A DNA stretch of 64,000 bases from Takakia lepidozioides. Lineage: Eukaryota; Streptophyta; Takakiopsida; Takakiales; Takakiaceae. The notes beneath the pieces were generated by a model that ran no database searches, had not been told where the DNA came from, and saw only the letters and a program-made list of their open reading frames with translations. The stretch covers positions 25,298,001-25,362,000 of the forward strand of contig CM060731.1 of the NCBI GenBank assembly GCA_030704615.1, in the 5' to 3' direction. The position numbers and the translations under genes were made by a program. Position 1 is the first letter of the stretch. Each line of letters opens with the position of its first letter. Of the stretch, positions 26,919-38,217 are shown one piece after another.

Positions 26919-27655
26919 AGTAATAGAAAAGGCCCGGGAGTTGAATGCGCCCGGCCCGGTAAGCGTACGTGGCCCGCCGCCCACCCGCAGCCGCGCCCCC
27001 CTTAGTCCAGTGTTTTTTTTTTCAAATTTGGAAAAGAACAGGACTGGCTACTGAGTTTTGCAGGAAATAGCCATATTTTCTGCTCATCCACTGAAATTTG
27101 GACAGAATCATCCTCCTCTGTACTTTCATCCATATTAGGCGAATTTATCCAAAAAAAAAAATTTTGAGAATTTTGCCGATTTCATCCATGAGAAAATAGG
27201 GAATTTACGACAGAATATTCGATTTTGATTTTTGAGGTCGAAAAAGTGCGAAATTTCGCCAGAAATAAAAACACTGCCCTAGTCTTGGCGCCTCAGATCC
27301 GCGCGGTCACCGCGAGGACGCCCACGTCTTGGTAGGCCCCACGCAGTCTAGAGTCCCTTTTTCTGTATAACTAACATTAAATTCAAATTGTTTTTAATGT
27401 ACTAGCACGCAGCCCAGTGGTGCGATCGCCCTTATCTGGAAGCGGGTTCTCAGGACCGAACCTCAGCAGTTCTACAGCTGAGTCTTTTGGGCTGCTGCTT
27501 CAAAAAATTCAAAGTCCTGAGTCGATGCCCATCTTCACGTATAGTTATACATGTATGGAAATACATGAGAAATACATGGTCATGCATGTGGGGTCTCAGG
27601 TTCGGGTATGTCAGATAATACTAGATGATTTTGCAACTTCAAAAAAGTTCCAAGT
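26919..27655 (+). repeat. Dispersed repeat copy 1 (interrupted by a MITE)
   Basis: Apart from the MITE at 27008-27276, this copy matches 30880-31386 closely, including a GC-rich start (GTAAGCGTACGTGGCCCGCC) and a shared tail around CTGAGTCGATGCCCATCTTC. The part near 27411-27460 (CAGCCCAGTGGTGCGATC, then a GGACCGAACCTC-type word about 35 bp on) resembles the A and B boxes of a tRNA-derived SINE. Only two copies are seen in direct orientation 4 kb apart, so an LTR pair is the alternative, but no TG...CA ends are evident. Confidence 0.7.
27008..27276. mobile_element. hAT-type MITE, 269 bp, with 8-bp target duplication
   Basis: The insert begins CAGTGTTTTT and ends AAAAACACTG, a perfect 10-bp terminal inverted repeat that extends imperfectly inward. 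It is flanked by CCTTAGTC (27000-27007) and CCCTAGTC (27277-27284), an 8-bp target duplication with one mismatch. The related repeat copy at 30880 carries the single uninterrupted site CCCTAGTC at 30961-30968, so the empty site is visible in the same window. TIR start CAGTG and 8-bp duplication are the hAT signature. The interior is non-coding and AT-rich. Confidence 0.88.
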
Positions 27656-27875
27656 TTAAATGCTCATCTTGCATAGTCGTACACGAGAAATAAATGGTCA
27701 TGCATGGAAATACATCAGTTGTCTTCAGACAGAAGTCTTGCATGGACACACATCACATCGTATGTCTGTATGTATGTATGACAATGCAACTGATTTCTTA
27801 TGTGTGACTGTGCATGAAAATAATATCAGATGTCATGTATTCCATGTATGACACATGCAATTTTATTTTTCAAGT

Positions 27876-28260
27876 AAGAAGAATAAGAGGATTCTATTAG
27901 TAGGGATATTAAGATTCATACTCATCGTCTCATTCTTTGTTATATGAACCCACGACCTCATGACTTGTATGCATAGAAATAGAGTTTTAATAATGCATGA
28001 AAATACATGACAACTTTGATGCATTGTCATACATATGCCACAAGAAATGTGCATGAATGAGACATGACATCATGTATGTACGACTATGCTAATAGATATG
28101 ACAATGCTATTGAAAATAAAAAGAATGATATTAGTATAGATATGAAGATTCATAGTCACCATCTCATCCATTGTAAATTGAACCCGTGAGTTCACGATTT
28201 TTATGCATAGAGATAAAGTATTAATACTGCATGGAAATACATGGTTTGAAGTATGATATA
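27876..28260. repeat. Diverged tandem duplication, period about 245 bp
   Basis: The block around AAGATTCATACTCATCGTCT (27900) recurs around 28130 with the same order of words: ATTGAACCC, TATGCATAGAGATAAAG, TGCATGGAAATACATG. The surrounding 800 bp is rich in ATGTATG/CATGCATG words that are also used in the flanking dispersed repeats. Confidence 0.6.
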
Positions 28261-28349
28261 TTTGTCATACATAATTATAATATATACCATCCAAGACTTG
28301 TGCATGAAGACAACTCATGTATTCATGCCTGACTATACATTTTCTCCTG

Positions 28350-28868
28350 TATGACTATTTTCGGCGGGAAGGTCGTTGGGAGGCCGTAGAGTTATTTTGT
28401 AGTATGCAAGAGTATTTTCCTTCTGAGTTCAAGCGCAAGAAGAAATTGGTGCCTGTCATGAGAGAAATCCTCAGACACAAACACCCGATGTTTTCGAAGT
28501 GAAGGAACTAGGGCGCAATGCAATTGCGGAGCCAGATGCAACTAACTTCAGCGGAAGCCAAGTACTTGCGAAGCCAACCACCTATTTGCTGATAGTGCGA
28601 TTCCATCAGTTCGCTTGGCTCTAAGGCACAGACGATGACTGAGGTTCAGTACCAAGAGATGGGACAATGGTTGATTGAATCCCGGAATCAGAGCGCCTAC
28701 TTTGCTACTGTGAAAGAGCTGGATAGGGATATTGTTGTGTGTCGGGCGATCGTTGCCGACCAACCGAGCCTCAAAGTTACGTTTCCAGAGCAGTGCCTTG
28801 TCAATATAGATAACTATGATAAGTTGAAAATAACTTTGAAGCATGTAAAGAACGCGTTTAAGGATTAG
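28350..28868 (+). other. Coding-like remnants of unknown origin
   Basis: Two frames look protein-like: one with EYFPSEFKRKKKLVPVMREI ending near 28502, and one with KELDRDIVVCRAIVADQPSL and KLKITLKHVKNAFKD ending at 28868. They lie between the two direct repeat copies, with stops between them. I do not recognise the family. They may be leftovers of a mobile-element protein or a captured gene piece. Confidence 0.25.
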
Positions 28869-28980
28869 GCGTATGTGGGATAGTTGTACTGAAGGAGTAC
28901 CTGCCAGATGCTGTTCTAGAATCTTTGGCCAACTTTTTGGCAGTATCTAGTGATGAAAATGTACAAACATAGGCTATGTA

Positions 28981-29195
28981 GGGAAGCATGGAAGCTGGTG
29001 TTGAGAAGATGTTGTGCGTGGAAGCGTGAAAGCTACTATTGAGAGGTTGTTGTACAGGAAGCGTGGTAGCTGGTGTTGAGAAGATGTTGTGTGGGGAACC
29101 GTGAAAATTGTTGTTAAGAGGATGTTGTGCGGAAAAGCGTGGAAGTTTGTTGTTGAGAAGATTTTGACATGCGGGAAGCGTGGAAGCTACTGTTG
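28981..29195 (+). repeat. About five degenerate 43-bp tandem units
   Basis: Units follow the pattern GGGAAGCGTGGAAGCTGGTG plus TTGAGAAGATGTTGTGC with small length changes. They lie immediately downstream of the coding-like remnant ending at 28868. Confidence 0.7.
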
Positions 29196-30879
29196 CTACT
29201 TCAGTGGATGATAAGATCTTTAGATTGGTCTTGAACTTCTATTTTGTAGATATTAACATTGTATGGTAGGTTCAGTCTTTACGTACTTTCACCTCTTATA
29301 GAATTCACTTTAAGGTGATTGTGAACTAAGTATAACATTCATGTTACATATAAGACTCATCATTTACATGTACTTGAAACACAAGGAGAATTGGTGCAGT
29401 TCAATTTATTCATCTTTTGAGCTAGTATTTGTGCTTTCTTGCTGGCCAATATGTTGGTGGTGCTAGTTTACATCTGTTTGACTAGTTTTACAATTATCTT
29501 ACAAATTGAGTTGTATGGCTCTCATAGAGAGAATTCAGAGTGTGAGGGAGAGGGTAAATAAAGAGAGAAGCAGGAGAGATACCTTGATAAGGAGCGGAAG
29601 AGTGTACGAGAAGAGACGTGCACGAGGATCTATATACCCTAGCAAACCCTAAATCCCTCGTGGCCTCCACTTCGTTGAATGGACAGCCGCTCACTTGTTC
29701 TCATGTTTATTTTATCCACTATTGAACTAGGACAGTGGCGCTAATGTAGTATTGAGTTTGAGAACAGTTTCATGATTGTGACGGGGTCTTTACTGTTGTG
29801 ATTTGCAGTTTAGTTCTTATAGATTTTTTAGTATGGAGTGAACTCCTTTTACATTTTGATAACTCAAAAAATAAAATTACTTTCAAAATTTAAAAAATAA
29901 AAGATTAAAAATATTTTATAAAGTTTATATTATTTATTAATCAATGTGAGATTACAACAAAGAAGCGTGTTTTTTTTGGTGTGATCACCAAGATAGAATC
30001 TATGTTTCAAAATCCATTCTAATTTGTTGTTTTTACTTTATTCTTCTTACTTTCAAATAATTTGAAAGAAGGTTCTATATGGACTTTGGTTCCATTTTTA
30101 GTTTTGTATCATAATGTTTTTTTTTTATAAAGTCAATTTGGAATACTAGGCCACATGACAAACTAGTAATTAACAAATTTGACATTGTGCAGAAAAATGT
30201 TGTGAGAAAAGATTGTCCAAGAAATAGTAATATATGCATATAATAAAACATAGGCTATAACAATGTAATGACCTCTAATGACATGGTTTTGCCAAGAGGC
30301 TTATTTATGGATGGGAGCCTTGCACAAACACTTTCCGCAATTTTGAATTTTTGATAGTAGAACACTTGTGCATACTTCCAAGTTTAGAAATGACATTAGA
30401 GAAAATTCGAGCCAAAAAAGGCCTTAAGTTTGGCGCAATTTGCCAATGATTATAGGCATGTGTATGATCTTTGAGACTCGCATCAGTCACATTGTTAATC
30501 ACCATCTTGCTGCAAGTTGAGTATTAGATGGTTCCATTTCAACAACTACTTGCTCATCTTTATGCCCTGTAACTTCATCTCTAACTGGGGCCATTGAAAT
30601 GCTTTTAACTGGAAACTCTTCAACAACGAACAGCTTGCAACATGGAAGGGCATGAAGGCTATCTGATCTCAACCAGAAATGAGTTCGTTTATTTGGTCCA
30701 ATTGTTTGTGATCAGGACCATTGACCTGATCCCCTTCTTGACAATGGAATTGAGTCTGCAGTGGTTGTCTCTCTCAAGACTTTGTCTAGTTTCACACACT
30801 TTCAATGGTGGACACTTGTAGGCATGTGAGGATGCTATATGCGATTGAAAGAGGCTCTATAGACTTTAAAAACTAGGGA
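29196..30879. other. AT-rich stretch, no gene recognised
   Basis: Long A/T runs (29870-30200) and only short frames. No splice-linked exons or family similarity were seen. Confidence 0.5.
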
Positions 30880-31386
30880 AGTAATAGAAAAGGCCTGGGA
30901 GTTGAATGCGCCCGAGCCTGGTAAGCGTACGTGGCCCGCCGCCCACCCGCAGCCGCGCCCCCCTAGTCTGGCGATCCGCGTGGTCACCGCGACGACGCCC
31001 ACGTCTTGGTAGGCCCCACACAGTCTAGAGTCCCTTTTTCTGTATAACTAACATTAAATTCAAAATGGTTCTAATGTATCAGCACGCAGCCCAGTGGTGT
31101 GATCGCTCTTACCTGAAAGCGGAGGTCTTAGGATCGAACTTCAACAGTTCTGCAACGGAGGCTTTCTGCGCCGCTACTTCAAAAAAATTCTTAGTCCTGA
31201 GTCGATGCCCATCTTCACGCATAGTTACACATGTATGGAAATACATGAGAAATATAGGGTTGTGGGCCCGGTCTCAGGTTGACATACTGTCAAATCTCAT
31301 GTATTATGCAAATACATGAGAAATATATGGACATGCATGTTCCCGATAAGCTCCCAATCTTTGTAATTTTGCTACTTAAAAAAAAT
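30880..31386 (+). repeat. Dispersed repeat copy 2 (empty MITE site)
   Basis: This is homologous to 26919-27655 in the same orientation. It lacks the 269-bp MITE and shows the intact target CCCTAGTC at 30961. Its last part (31131-31387) is duplicated in tandem to the right. Confidence 0.75.
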
Positions 31387-31643
31387 TGGATCGAACTTCA
31401 ACAATTCTGCAACGGAGGCTTTCTGCGCTGCTACTTCAAAAAAATTCTAAGTCCTGAGTCGATGCCCATCTTCACGCATAGTCACACATGTATGGAAATA
31501 CATGAGAAATATAGGGTTGTGGGCCCGGTCTCAGGTTGACATACTGTCAAATCTCATGTATTATGCAAATACATGAGAAATATAGGACATGCATGTTCCC
31601 GATAAGCTCCCAATCTTTGTAATTTTGCTACTTCAAAAAAATT
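31131..31643 (+). repeat. 257-bp tandem duplication
   Basis: Unit one starts GGATCGAACTTCAACAGTTC at 31131. Unit two starts with the same word (one change) at 31388 and runs to the same AATTTTGCTACTTCAAAAAA end. Identity is very high, so the duplication is recent. Confidence 0.85.
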
Positions 31644-31689
31644 GGAAGTCCCTGCGAAAGTAGTTACATGGTGACTAAATTTGGATGAC

Positions 31690-33130
31690 GGCCCCGCTGT
31701 GGATCCCCTCAGTAGGTTGATCCCCCTTCCAGTGCCGGAGTGATCCCCCACCCCCATCTCCAGCCACGTGGCGCTACCCCGAACCGTCGATCCCCTCCCC
31801 ATCCATCCAACCTCAATTAAATGGATGACGGCCGGATGAAGGCCCCATGACGCGCCCATCGCCCACGTGGCGCTCCCGCCGCCGTCGATCCCCTCCTCCC
31901 ATCCACGGCGCGCTCCCCCGAGACGTCGCCGCTCCCCCGACACGCCTTGATCCCCCTTCCGGACCGGGAGTGATCCCCAACCCTAATCGCCCGCCACGTG
32001 CGGCTCCCCCAGACCGTCGATCCCATGCACATCCATCCGACCTCACAAACAATGGATGTTGTGTGCCATCTGCCCGTCATCCCCCCCGCCATCCTCCCGC
32101 GCAAGGGATGGATGACGGCCGGATGAAGGCCTGATGACACTGACAGGCCAAGTGCCACTCCCCCCCCCCCCCCCGGTTGATCCCCCGTCCAATGCGGTGA
32201 CTGATCCCCCTCCATCCATCGGATGGCACATGGTGCTCCCCCGCGCCGATCCCTCTTCCCATCCACGGCACGGTCCCCCGACATGTCGCCGCTCCCCCCG
32301 ACCTGGCTTGATCCCCACTCCGGACCGGGAGTGATCCCCACCCCTAATCGCCCGCCATGTGCTACTCCCCCGAACCGTCGATCCCCTGCTCATCCATCCA
32401 ACCTCAAAACAATGGATGTTCTGGGTCATCCGCCCCTCATCCCCCCGCCATCCTCCCGCGCAGTGGATGGACGACGGCCGGATGAAGGCCCCATGGCACG
32501 CCCACCGCCACGTGGCACTCCCCCCCGCCGTCGATCCCCTCTCCCATCGGAGCCGCGATCCCCCGGGCCATCGCCGCCCCCCCCCCCCCCCGTTTGATCC
32601 GCCGTCCAATGAAGTCACTGATCCCCTCCAGCCATCGGCCACCACGTGGTGCTCCCCAGAACCGAGGATCCCCTGCGCATCCATCCAACCTCAAAACTGG
32701 GTCATCCGCGGTCCCCCGGCATTCGATCCCGTCCTCCCATCCACGTGGCGATCCCCCGGGCCGCGACCCCCCCGCCTCGGTTGATCCCCCGTCCAAACCC
32801 GGAATTGATCCCCCTCTCGTCTTCTACCACCACATGGTAGTCTCCGTAGCCATCGATCCCCTCGTCCCATCCAAGACCCGATCCCCCGAGCCACCACTCC
32901 CCCCGCCTCTAGTTGATCCCCCCGCGCCGCCATGCCCGCGTGTCTTCCCACCCCCCCGCGCGTCAACGGCGGAACAGGCGATCGTTCCCCCCCCCATGGC
33001 GGTCCCCTCTCCGTTGATCCCCCATCCTTCCGCTCCCCCCCCCCCCGGAGCGATCCCCCTTCCACGTGTGTTTGCACGTGGCTATCATTCTGTTCATCTA
33101 TGTCGTCCTCCCCCATCCAACGGCCATGCA
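31690..33130 (+). repeat. Left inverted arm with TGATCCCC motif array
   Basis: Several internal units of about 290-360 bp start near 31820, 32107 and 32463, each with ATGGATGACGGCCGGATGAA-type words and a CATCCATCC-ACCTCA block. The word GATCCCC recurs dozens of times at irregular 30-60-bp spacing, often preceded by T and flanked by CACGTG. Long overlapping frames on both strands here come from the repetitive GC-rich sequence and are not genes. Confidence 0.8.
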
Positions 33131-33326
33131 CGTCCCCCGCCATTTTGGTCTGTGAGATGAACAGAGTGGATGTATTGAAATTTAGGGTTTCCGGCTGCTC
33201 GCAGATTTGATCCTCTTTGCGCACGTGTATGCTGCACTTGCGCGTGTAGTTTGCTGTTGTGTACTGTTTCTGCTGGACGCGTGTGGTCTGCGGATGTGTA
33301 CTATTCCTGCAGGGGTGCCGGGCATC

Positions 33327-34569
33327 ATGACTGGATCTTCAGAGTTGTGCACGTCATTCCTTCTATCACAACTGCGTGGCACGTTGCAAATCCCCCCGGA
33401 TGGTTCCTTCAACCACAGGTCGCTTATATGGACTCCAACTATTTCAAATGGAGGTGGACATCGTGTATATACGGATGTTGCGGTCATTCCTTGGAGCAGG
33501 ATCGACGATTTTGTGAGAGGGGAGGAACAAAAGGCAGAGGCACCCACTCACTTCAACATAACAGTGCCTAAAAAGGGAAAGCATGAGGAGGGCGAGCTCT
33601 TAGCTCCAAGGGCCAATAGTTGCTCTCTTGTCATAAATTCCGCCTTCACCTTTGTGGTTTCTGGATGGTCTCTATGTGTTCTTTGTAATGGCATGTTGCT
33701 TGTTTGCATTGTTTGCTCTTCGATTTTGTCAAAATGCTATGTTGTCTTGCTCCGAGTATTCCACTCCGCCGACATAGTTCTCATCATTGTTCAGGTTCCA
33801 TTATTCTTATGGACGTGAGGACAAGCGCACAAATGTAATACCTGTCAATAAACATTCTTTGAAGAGAAGGAACGGCAGGAGAGGGTGTGTGCTGGATGCT
33901 TCATCGCCTTCTTACAACAACCACAAAGGGCCGAGACGGAAGAAAGTCGTTCAGGGAGAGTCCATCAAGAGGGGTTGCCTCTGTCAGTTTGGGATTGGAC
34001 GATGCTACCTTGATCCTTCTCTTGATGTCATAACATACTACAACAAAAACCATGTTGATGGATGTGACAAGGTCTGCCATGGCCACATTGACCCGACTTC
34101 AAGTAACACCCGTTTCGCGCACGCACCTCACCTTAGTGAAGAGGTTAAGATGTGGATAATGGATAGCATACGTGCTGGGTTGTCGTCTGCTGAAATCATG
34201 GCCCAACATGAACAACAGGGGGGATCACATAATACTAAAATGAGAACAGAAGGGGTTGTAGGGTTCGGGGTTCACCTCCTGTGATTTCTTGTCATTAATT
34301 TCAGTAAAATGTTTCGCCTATTTTCAAAACAAAAGTACTTACATTGCACATTTTCGTCTTTGTGTGTAGTATGCCATGTTTACTCTTATGGTCTTCGACA
34401 TTTGGCTGAACGGCATCCCTGTTGCATACATAATATCTTCAAGAAACAATGCCAACAATTTGTCAAGTTGGATGTTGGCTCTTCGTCAAAGGCTCCAGGC
34501 CGATCAGCCGGATTGGCGTCCCAACGCATTCATTGTGGACGATGCCGATGTTGAGATTAACGCCATTCG
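33327..34569 (+). pseudogene. MULE transposase, 5' half (zinc finger and part of DDE domain)
   Basis: Three coding blocks follow each other on the plus strand. The first (33327 to about 33610) is an N-terminal domain. The second (33790-34220) reads SYGREDKRTNVIPVNKHSLK, then a WRKY/GCM1-like zinc-finger pattern, KRGCLCQFGIGRC ... HVDGCDKVCHG. It continues with the typical MULE helix HLSEEVKMWIMDSIRAGLSS. The third (34370-34569) starts after an AG and reads MFTLMVFDIWLNGIPVAYII and FIVDDADVEINAIR, part of the MULE DDE domain, ending at a GT donor. About 150 residues normally found between blocks two and three are missing, including the first catalytic aspartate. The copy therefore cannot encode active transposase. 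Its missing C-terminal half lies at 43340-44066 on the opposite strand. Confidence 0.78.
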
Positions 34570-34606
34570 GTTTGTTCTCAATCCCTCCCCCCTACCAAGG
34601 AACTTC

Positions 34607-35090
34607 CATTGCCTTGTCTGCTTCTGCATGAGGGGAGCACTGAGAGGGGAACAATCACAATGTTTCTTGCCGAGGGATCCGTGTAGAGGGGACCAAGAGT
34701 GTAGGGTTGCATGGGGGATCAGTGAAAAGGGATCGATTATGGGATCAGGGATCAGGGGACCAGGGGAGGGTAGCAGGGGATCAGGAGCAGCAGATCTCAC
34801 ATCCGACAATGATCGAGGGTCCAGGAATCCAAGGTTGCATGGGGGGGTCAGTGAAAGGGGATCAATTATGGGATCAGTGATCAGGGACTTCGAACACTCA
34901 GGGTACCAGGAAATCAAGACCAGCACATGTTTGATCCGACAATGTGATTTTTATCGGCCTTTCATTGGCCATAGGAGGGCTCATGTATTCCCCTTTCATT
35001 GCCTTCACCGGATCTGCATGAGGGGTTTCAGTCAAAGGGGATCAGGGGATCACGAGCAGGGAGCACTTATCAGAGATTCATACTTGTATC
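34607..35090 (+). repeat. GGGGATCA-rich intronic repeats, period about 127 bp
   Basis: The block GGTTGCATGGGGGATCAGTG (34704) recurs at 34832 with few changes, and a third partial relative lies near 35017. CATTGCCTT...CTGCATGAGGGG occurs at 34607 and 34998. The motif is the reverse complement of the TGATCCCC words in the left arm. The block lies in what would be the MULE intron. Confidence 0.7.
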
Positions 35091-36014
35091 TAATCTCTCG
35101 TGACACGAAGGTCACTCAAAAGATGGTTCTGAAGGGCCATGTTACCTTTCACACAGACTTCCAAACCAAGCATCTCCTCTGCGATGGCCTTCATGACAGT
35201 TGCCTGCGATTAAGCTATGCATTGCTAGATTCTGTTAAGCTTTTCACCCTCAAGCTCAATACTGCCACTCCGTTACCATGGCCTTCAACGAAACATTTGC
35301 ATGGCTGATACTACGTCTTTGGGACACGAGCGGCAAGGGAATGGTCTCAACATGCAAGCATCTCTGTGGAGTGACATCTACAGTGCTTCAAATATTCCCA
35401 AAGTTATGGTTAACCAGTTTGTCTTCCCGTGCTTCTTTAAGGCTTCATTCCTCTTTTGTGCGCTATTCTATGATGTCTTACTTTCAAGCTTTCTATGCGC
35501 AAGTGGGGCCCTGCGTGGACTTGGCACCGCAGCATGCTCTACCCCCTCGCACAATGTCAAAGCCTTCACGCGACCTGGAGTGCAGTGGATTCTGGCTGCC
35601 CTATCTGTTGTGCGACACGGCTACACCAAGTGCTACATTCTTACCCTCATTCCCCCCTGCATCTATCACCTATAACTACGCCGCCAATCTTACTCTCCAC
35701 CGCATCCAACATTACAAATCCTATCTGTCTCCCCGTCACTACGCAAAAGCCCCAAAACTCTGGCTCACTCCCACAGTTATTACATTAAACACATCCCAGC
35801 CGCCAAGACGTTACTGCAAACACGCAGAGCGGCTACTCTACCCCCATGAAATAGAACTCCCCAATGCCCGTTCTTCACCTCCATCGCAGCACACTCCTCT
35901 ATGCCTGCCGCAACCCCCCTACGTTGCACCAGCCTCGCCAACTTTGCATGTTAAAATTTCTCCACCCTGTACTGGGTTGGCTCACCCCTGTACTGATCTG
36001 CTTGCCATCCTCTA

Positions 36015-36030
36015 CCCCCCCCCCCCCCCC
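36015..36030 (+). repeat. (C)16 homopolymer
   Basis: A pure C run just 5' of LINE ORF1. Confidence 0.9.
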
Positions 36031-36047
36031 TCCCACCTATTGTCTGT

Positions 36048-38217
36048 ATGTCCTCTCTCCCACTTCCCGCTCTGGCTCCCAAGGCCCGTTCCAAAGGCCC
36101 AGCAAACAGAAAAAAATCCTTAGAACACAGCTCTGTTTCCTCACTCCCCTACACCAAGTCGATGGACCCGGAGTACCTTCCTACCAAAAATGATACAAAC
36201 CAACCTGCTACAGTGCCCCCTACTGCATCACCTCACCGCTCTTGTTCCTACTCTGCACGACACCAACAGGGAGACGATCAGCACATGACGGACACATTGG
36301 AGGTATTAAATGTTGCTCCTGCTAGCAATCCACACATGCCAGTATCCAGCAATCAACGATCCAAACGCGCGTCAAGTGAAGTCAATAGCGTTGTGGCATC
36401 GGCACCATCCGACTCGAAGAAATCCCGAAATCAACCCAGCAGTACTCTCCAACACGAGCCACAGACTCAAGACGCCGACAACACCAATATCGCTCCACAC
36501 CTCTGGTATGGCTTCCAGAACATGGAGTTATATGCTTTTGAGAATAATGTGCCTATTATTGTAGAGACTCGTTCTAAAGAGCAGCTACTCTCACTGGGGA
36601 TCCCCCCAACGGAATGTGACGAATTAATACAGTGCAAGAAGGCATTTCCAAGGGTTCCCCAACGCCTATACCCTGCCACACGCGCGGATGGAGTTGGTGG
36701 CCAATTCCTGCACCTAACACAGCTGCCAACAAGGACGCTTGTGAACAGTGTTACAGGTCTCCCTGCCAACCCATCTCACGTAACGATACGGTTCGACACC
36801 ACATTTGAGTTGCCCAAAGACTTGGTCCTCACCAGAGCCACTCAGCGCTTCCACGACATGGCAATTCAATTGGGTAGCATCCTCTATGCTCCCATAGCTG
36901 TCTACTCCAAGCCCACTACGCAGATATGGTCTGGCATCATCAAGGTTGAACTCCAACATCCAGAGACTGATGGTTTGGCTCTCCTCCGTGGCGACAGGGC
37001 ATTTGTCCTTGAAATTGAACCAGGTGTGCAAATGCAAGGCAAAGTTGAGAAGTCCTACGACATTTTGTCATCTTCGGATCGCTTATGGCTCTACATCTAT
37101 GACGACATCCTACAAGGCACGGTTGGCTCGCAGCTAGCTATGCACTTCATCACCGAAACATATGACCATGGTGATAACTACGAAATTCTACAGGTATCCA
37201 AACATGATCCAGATACCACTTATGGCTTCATCAACGTTGCCACTGAGCACACACGGACAAGTATCATGGAGAAAGGCGTACGAATTGATCATGTCATCAT
37301 CAAACCTGTGGTTCGGATCAAAAAGCAAAACAAAGCAAGTACCAAACTCTCTGACAAGGACGCCATTGCGGAGCGGGATGCTCTTGCACTAGTCATAAAT
37401 TTTTTGCCAAGGAAACATCACTCAGTCAAATTTCTGCAAGATCAAGCCCATGGAGAAGGTCAAGCATTTGGGTATGCTATATGTTACATGCAGGAACCCC
37501 TCCATCTACACTAAATGGTGTGGCAAACCCCCAGTGGAGCTGCACGGCCGGTTCATCAACTTCGCTCCACACCGAAACAGCTTACAAGGAATTACACCCT
37601 CGGCACCTGAAATTTTGGAAAAACTGCGGGTTACCAACATAAACCAGGCCCTCTGGGACACTGTTGAGTCTATCGCCATCCAACCTGCATCCAAGCACCA
37701 GACACAACAACACACGGACTGGATGTCTGAGATCGACAAAAAGTTGGCCGAGCACTCGATTTCGCTCAAATCGGATCTGCAAAGTAGCATCGTCTCCATG
37801 GAGTCCCGCCTTGCTGAATCAATCATGCACCAACAATTGGAGTACCACAACTATATGCTCTCGCTCCACAAATCCATCTCGGACAACCTGGGTCAGAATT
37901 TGGCTAGCTTCTACCAACACGCAGATCTCATTTTGGCGAAGTTACCCCAACTCCCCAGGCCCAGTCACTCCATCGACAGTGGTCACACACTACACCAAGG
38001 TGCCCTACTCCCCGGGAGCACTTGCCCCCCTGTCCAAATCCTCCAACATGCTGCACCGGTGCTCACTGGAATGCTCAGCTATCAAACACCTGCGCATCAT
38101 GTAACCATTACGGCACTGGACCAGGAACAGGTTGATGAAACAAGCCCTGCCATCACAACCAAAGGACCACCTACGGATGCTACACTCTTTGCTTCCCAGG
38201 ATCGTCTTCATGCTTGA
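36048..38217 (+). pseudogene. LINE ORF1 protein, one frameshift
   Basis: The frame opens at ATG 36048 and gives 488 residues to a stop at 37514. The C-terminal part continues in another frame from about 37490 to 38217, so a single frameshift splits a protein of roughly 720 residues. The N-terminal 150 residues are Ser/Pro/Thr/Gln-rich and disordered-looking. A more ordered region follows (ENNVPIIVETRSKEQLLSLG, FDTTFELPKDLVLTRATQRF). After the frameshift come a predicted helical stretch (DWMSEIDKKLAEHSISLKSD) and a hydrophilic tail. I recognise no domain, as is common for LINE ORF1 proteins. The role in RNA binding is inferred only from position. Confidence 0.6.

Noticed and set aside
26919-31386. 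LTR retrotransposon with the two direct repeats as LTRs
   Set aside because: No TG...CA ends, primer-binding site, polypurine tract or gag/pol similarity in the 3.2 kb between them.
31554-33224. Several long overlapping frames on both strands (up to 213 residues)
   Set aside because: They arise from GC-rich tandem units without stops, are Gly/Arg or Pro/Arg repeats, occur in all frames and have no domain; they belong to the inverted arm.
35278-36123. 281-residue frame at the 5' side of the LINE
   Set aside because: It crosses from MULE intron sequence into C-rich LINE leader, has no domain and probably reflects stop-poor composition.
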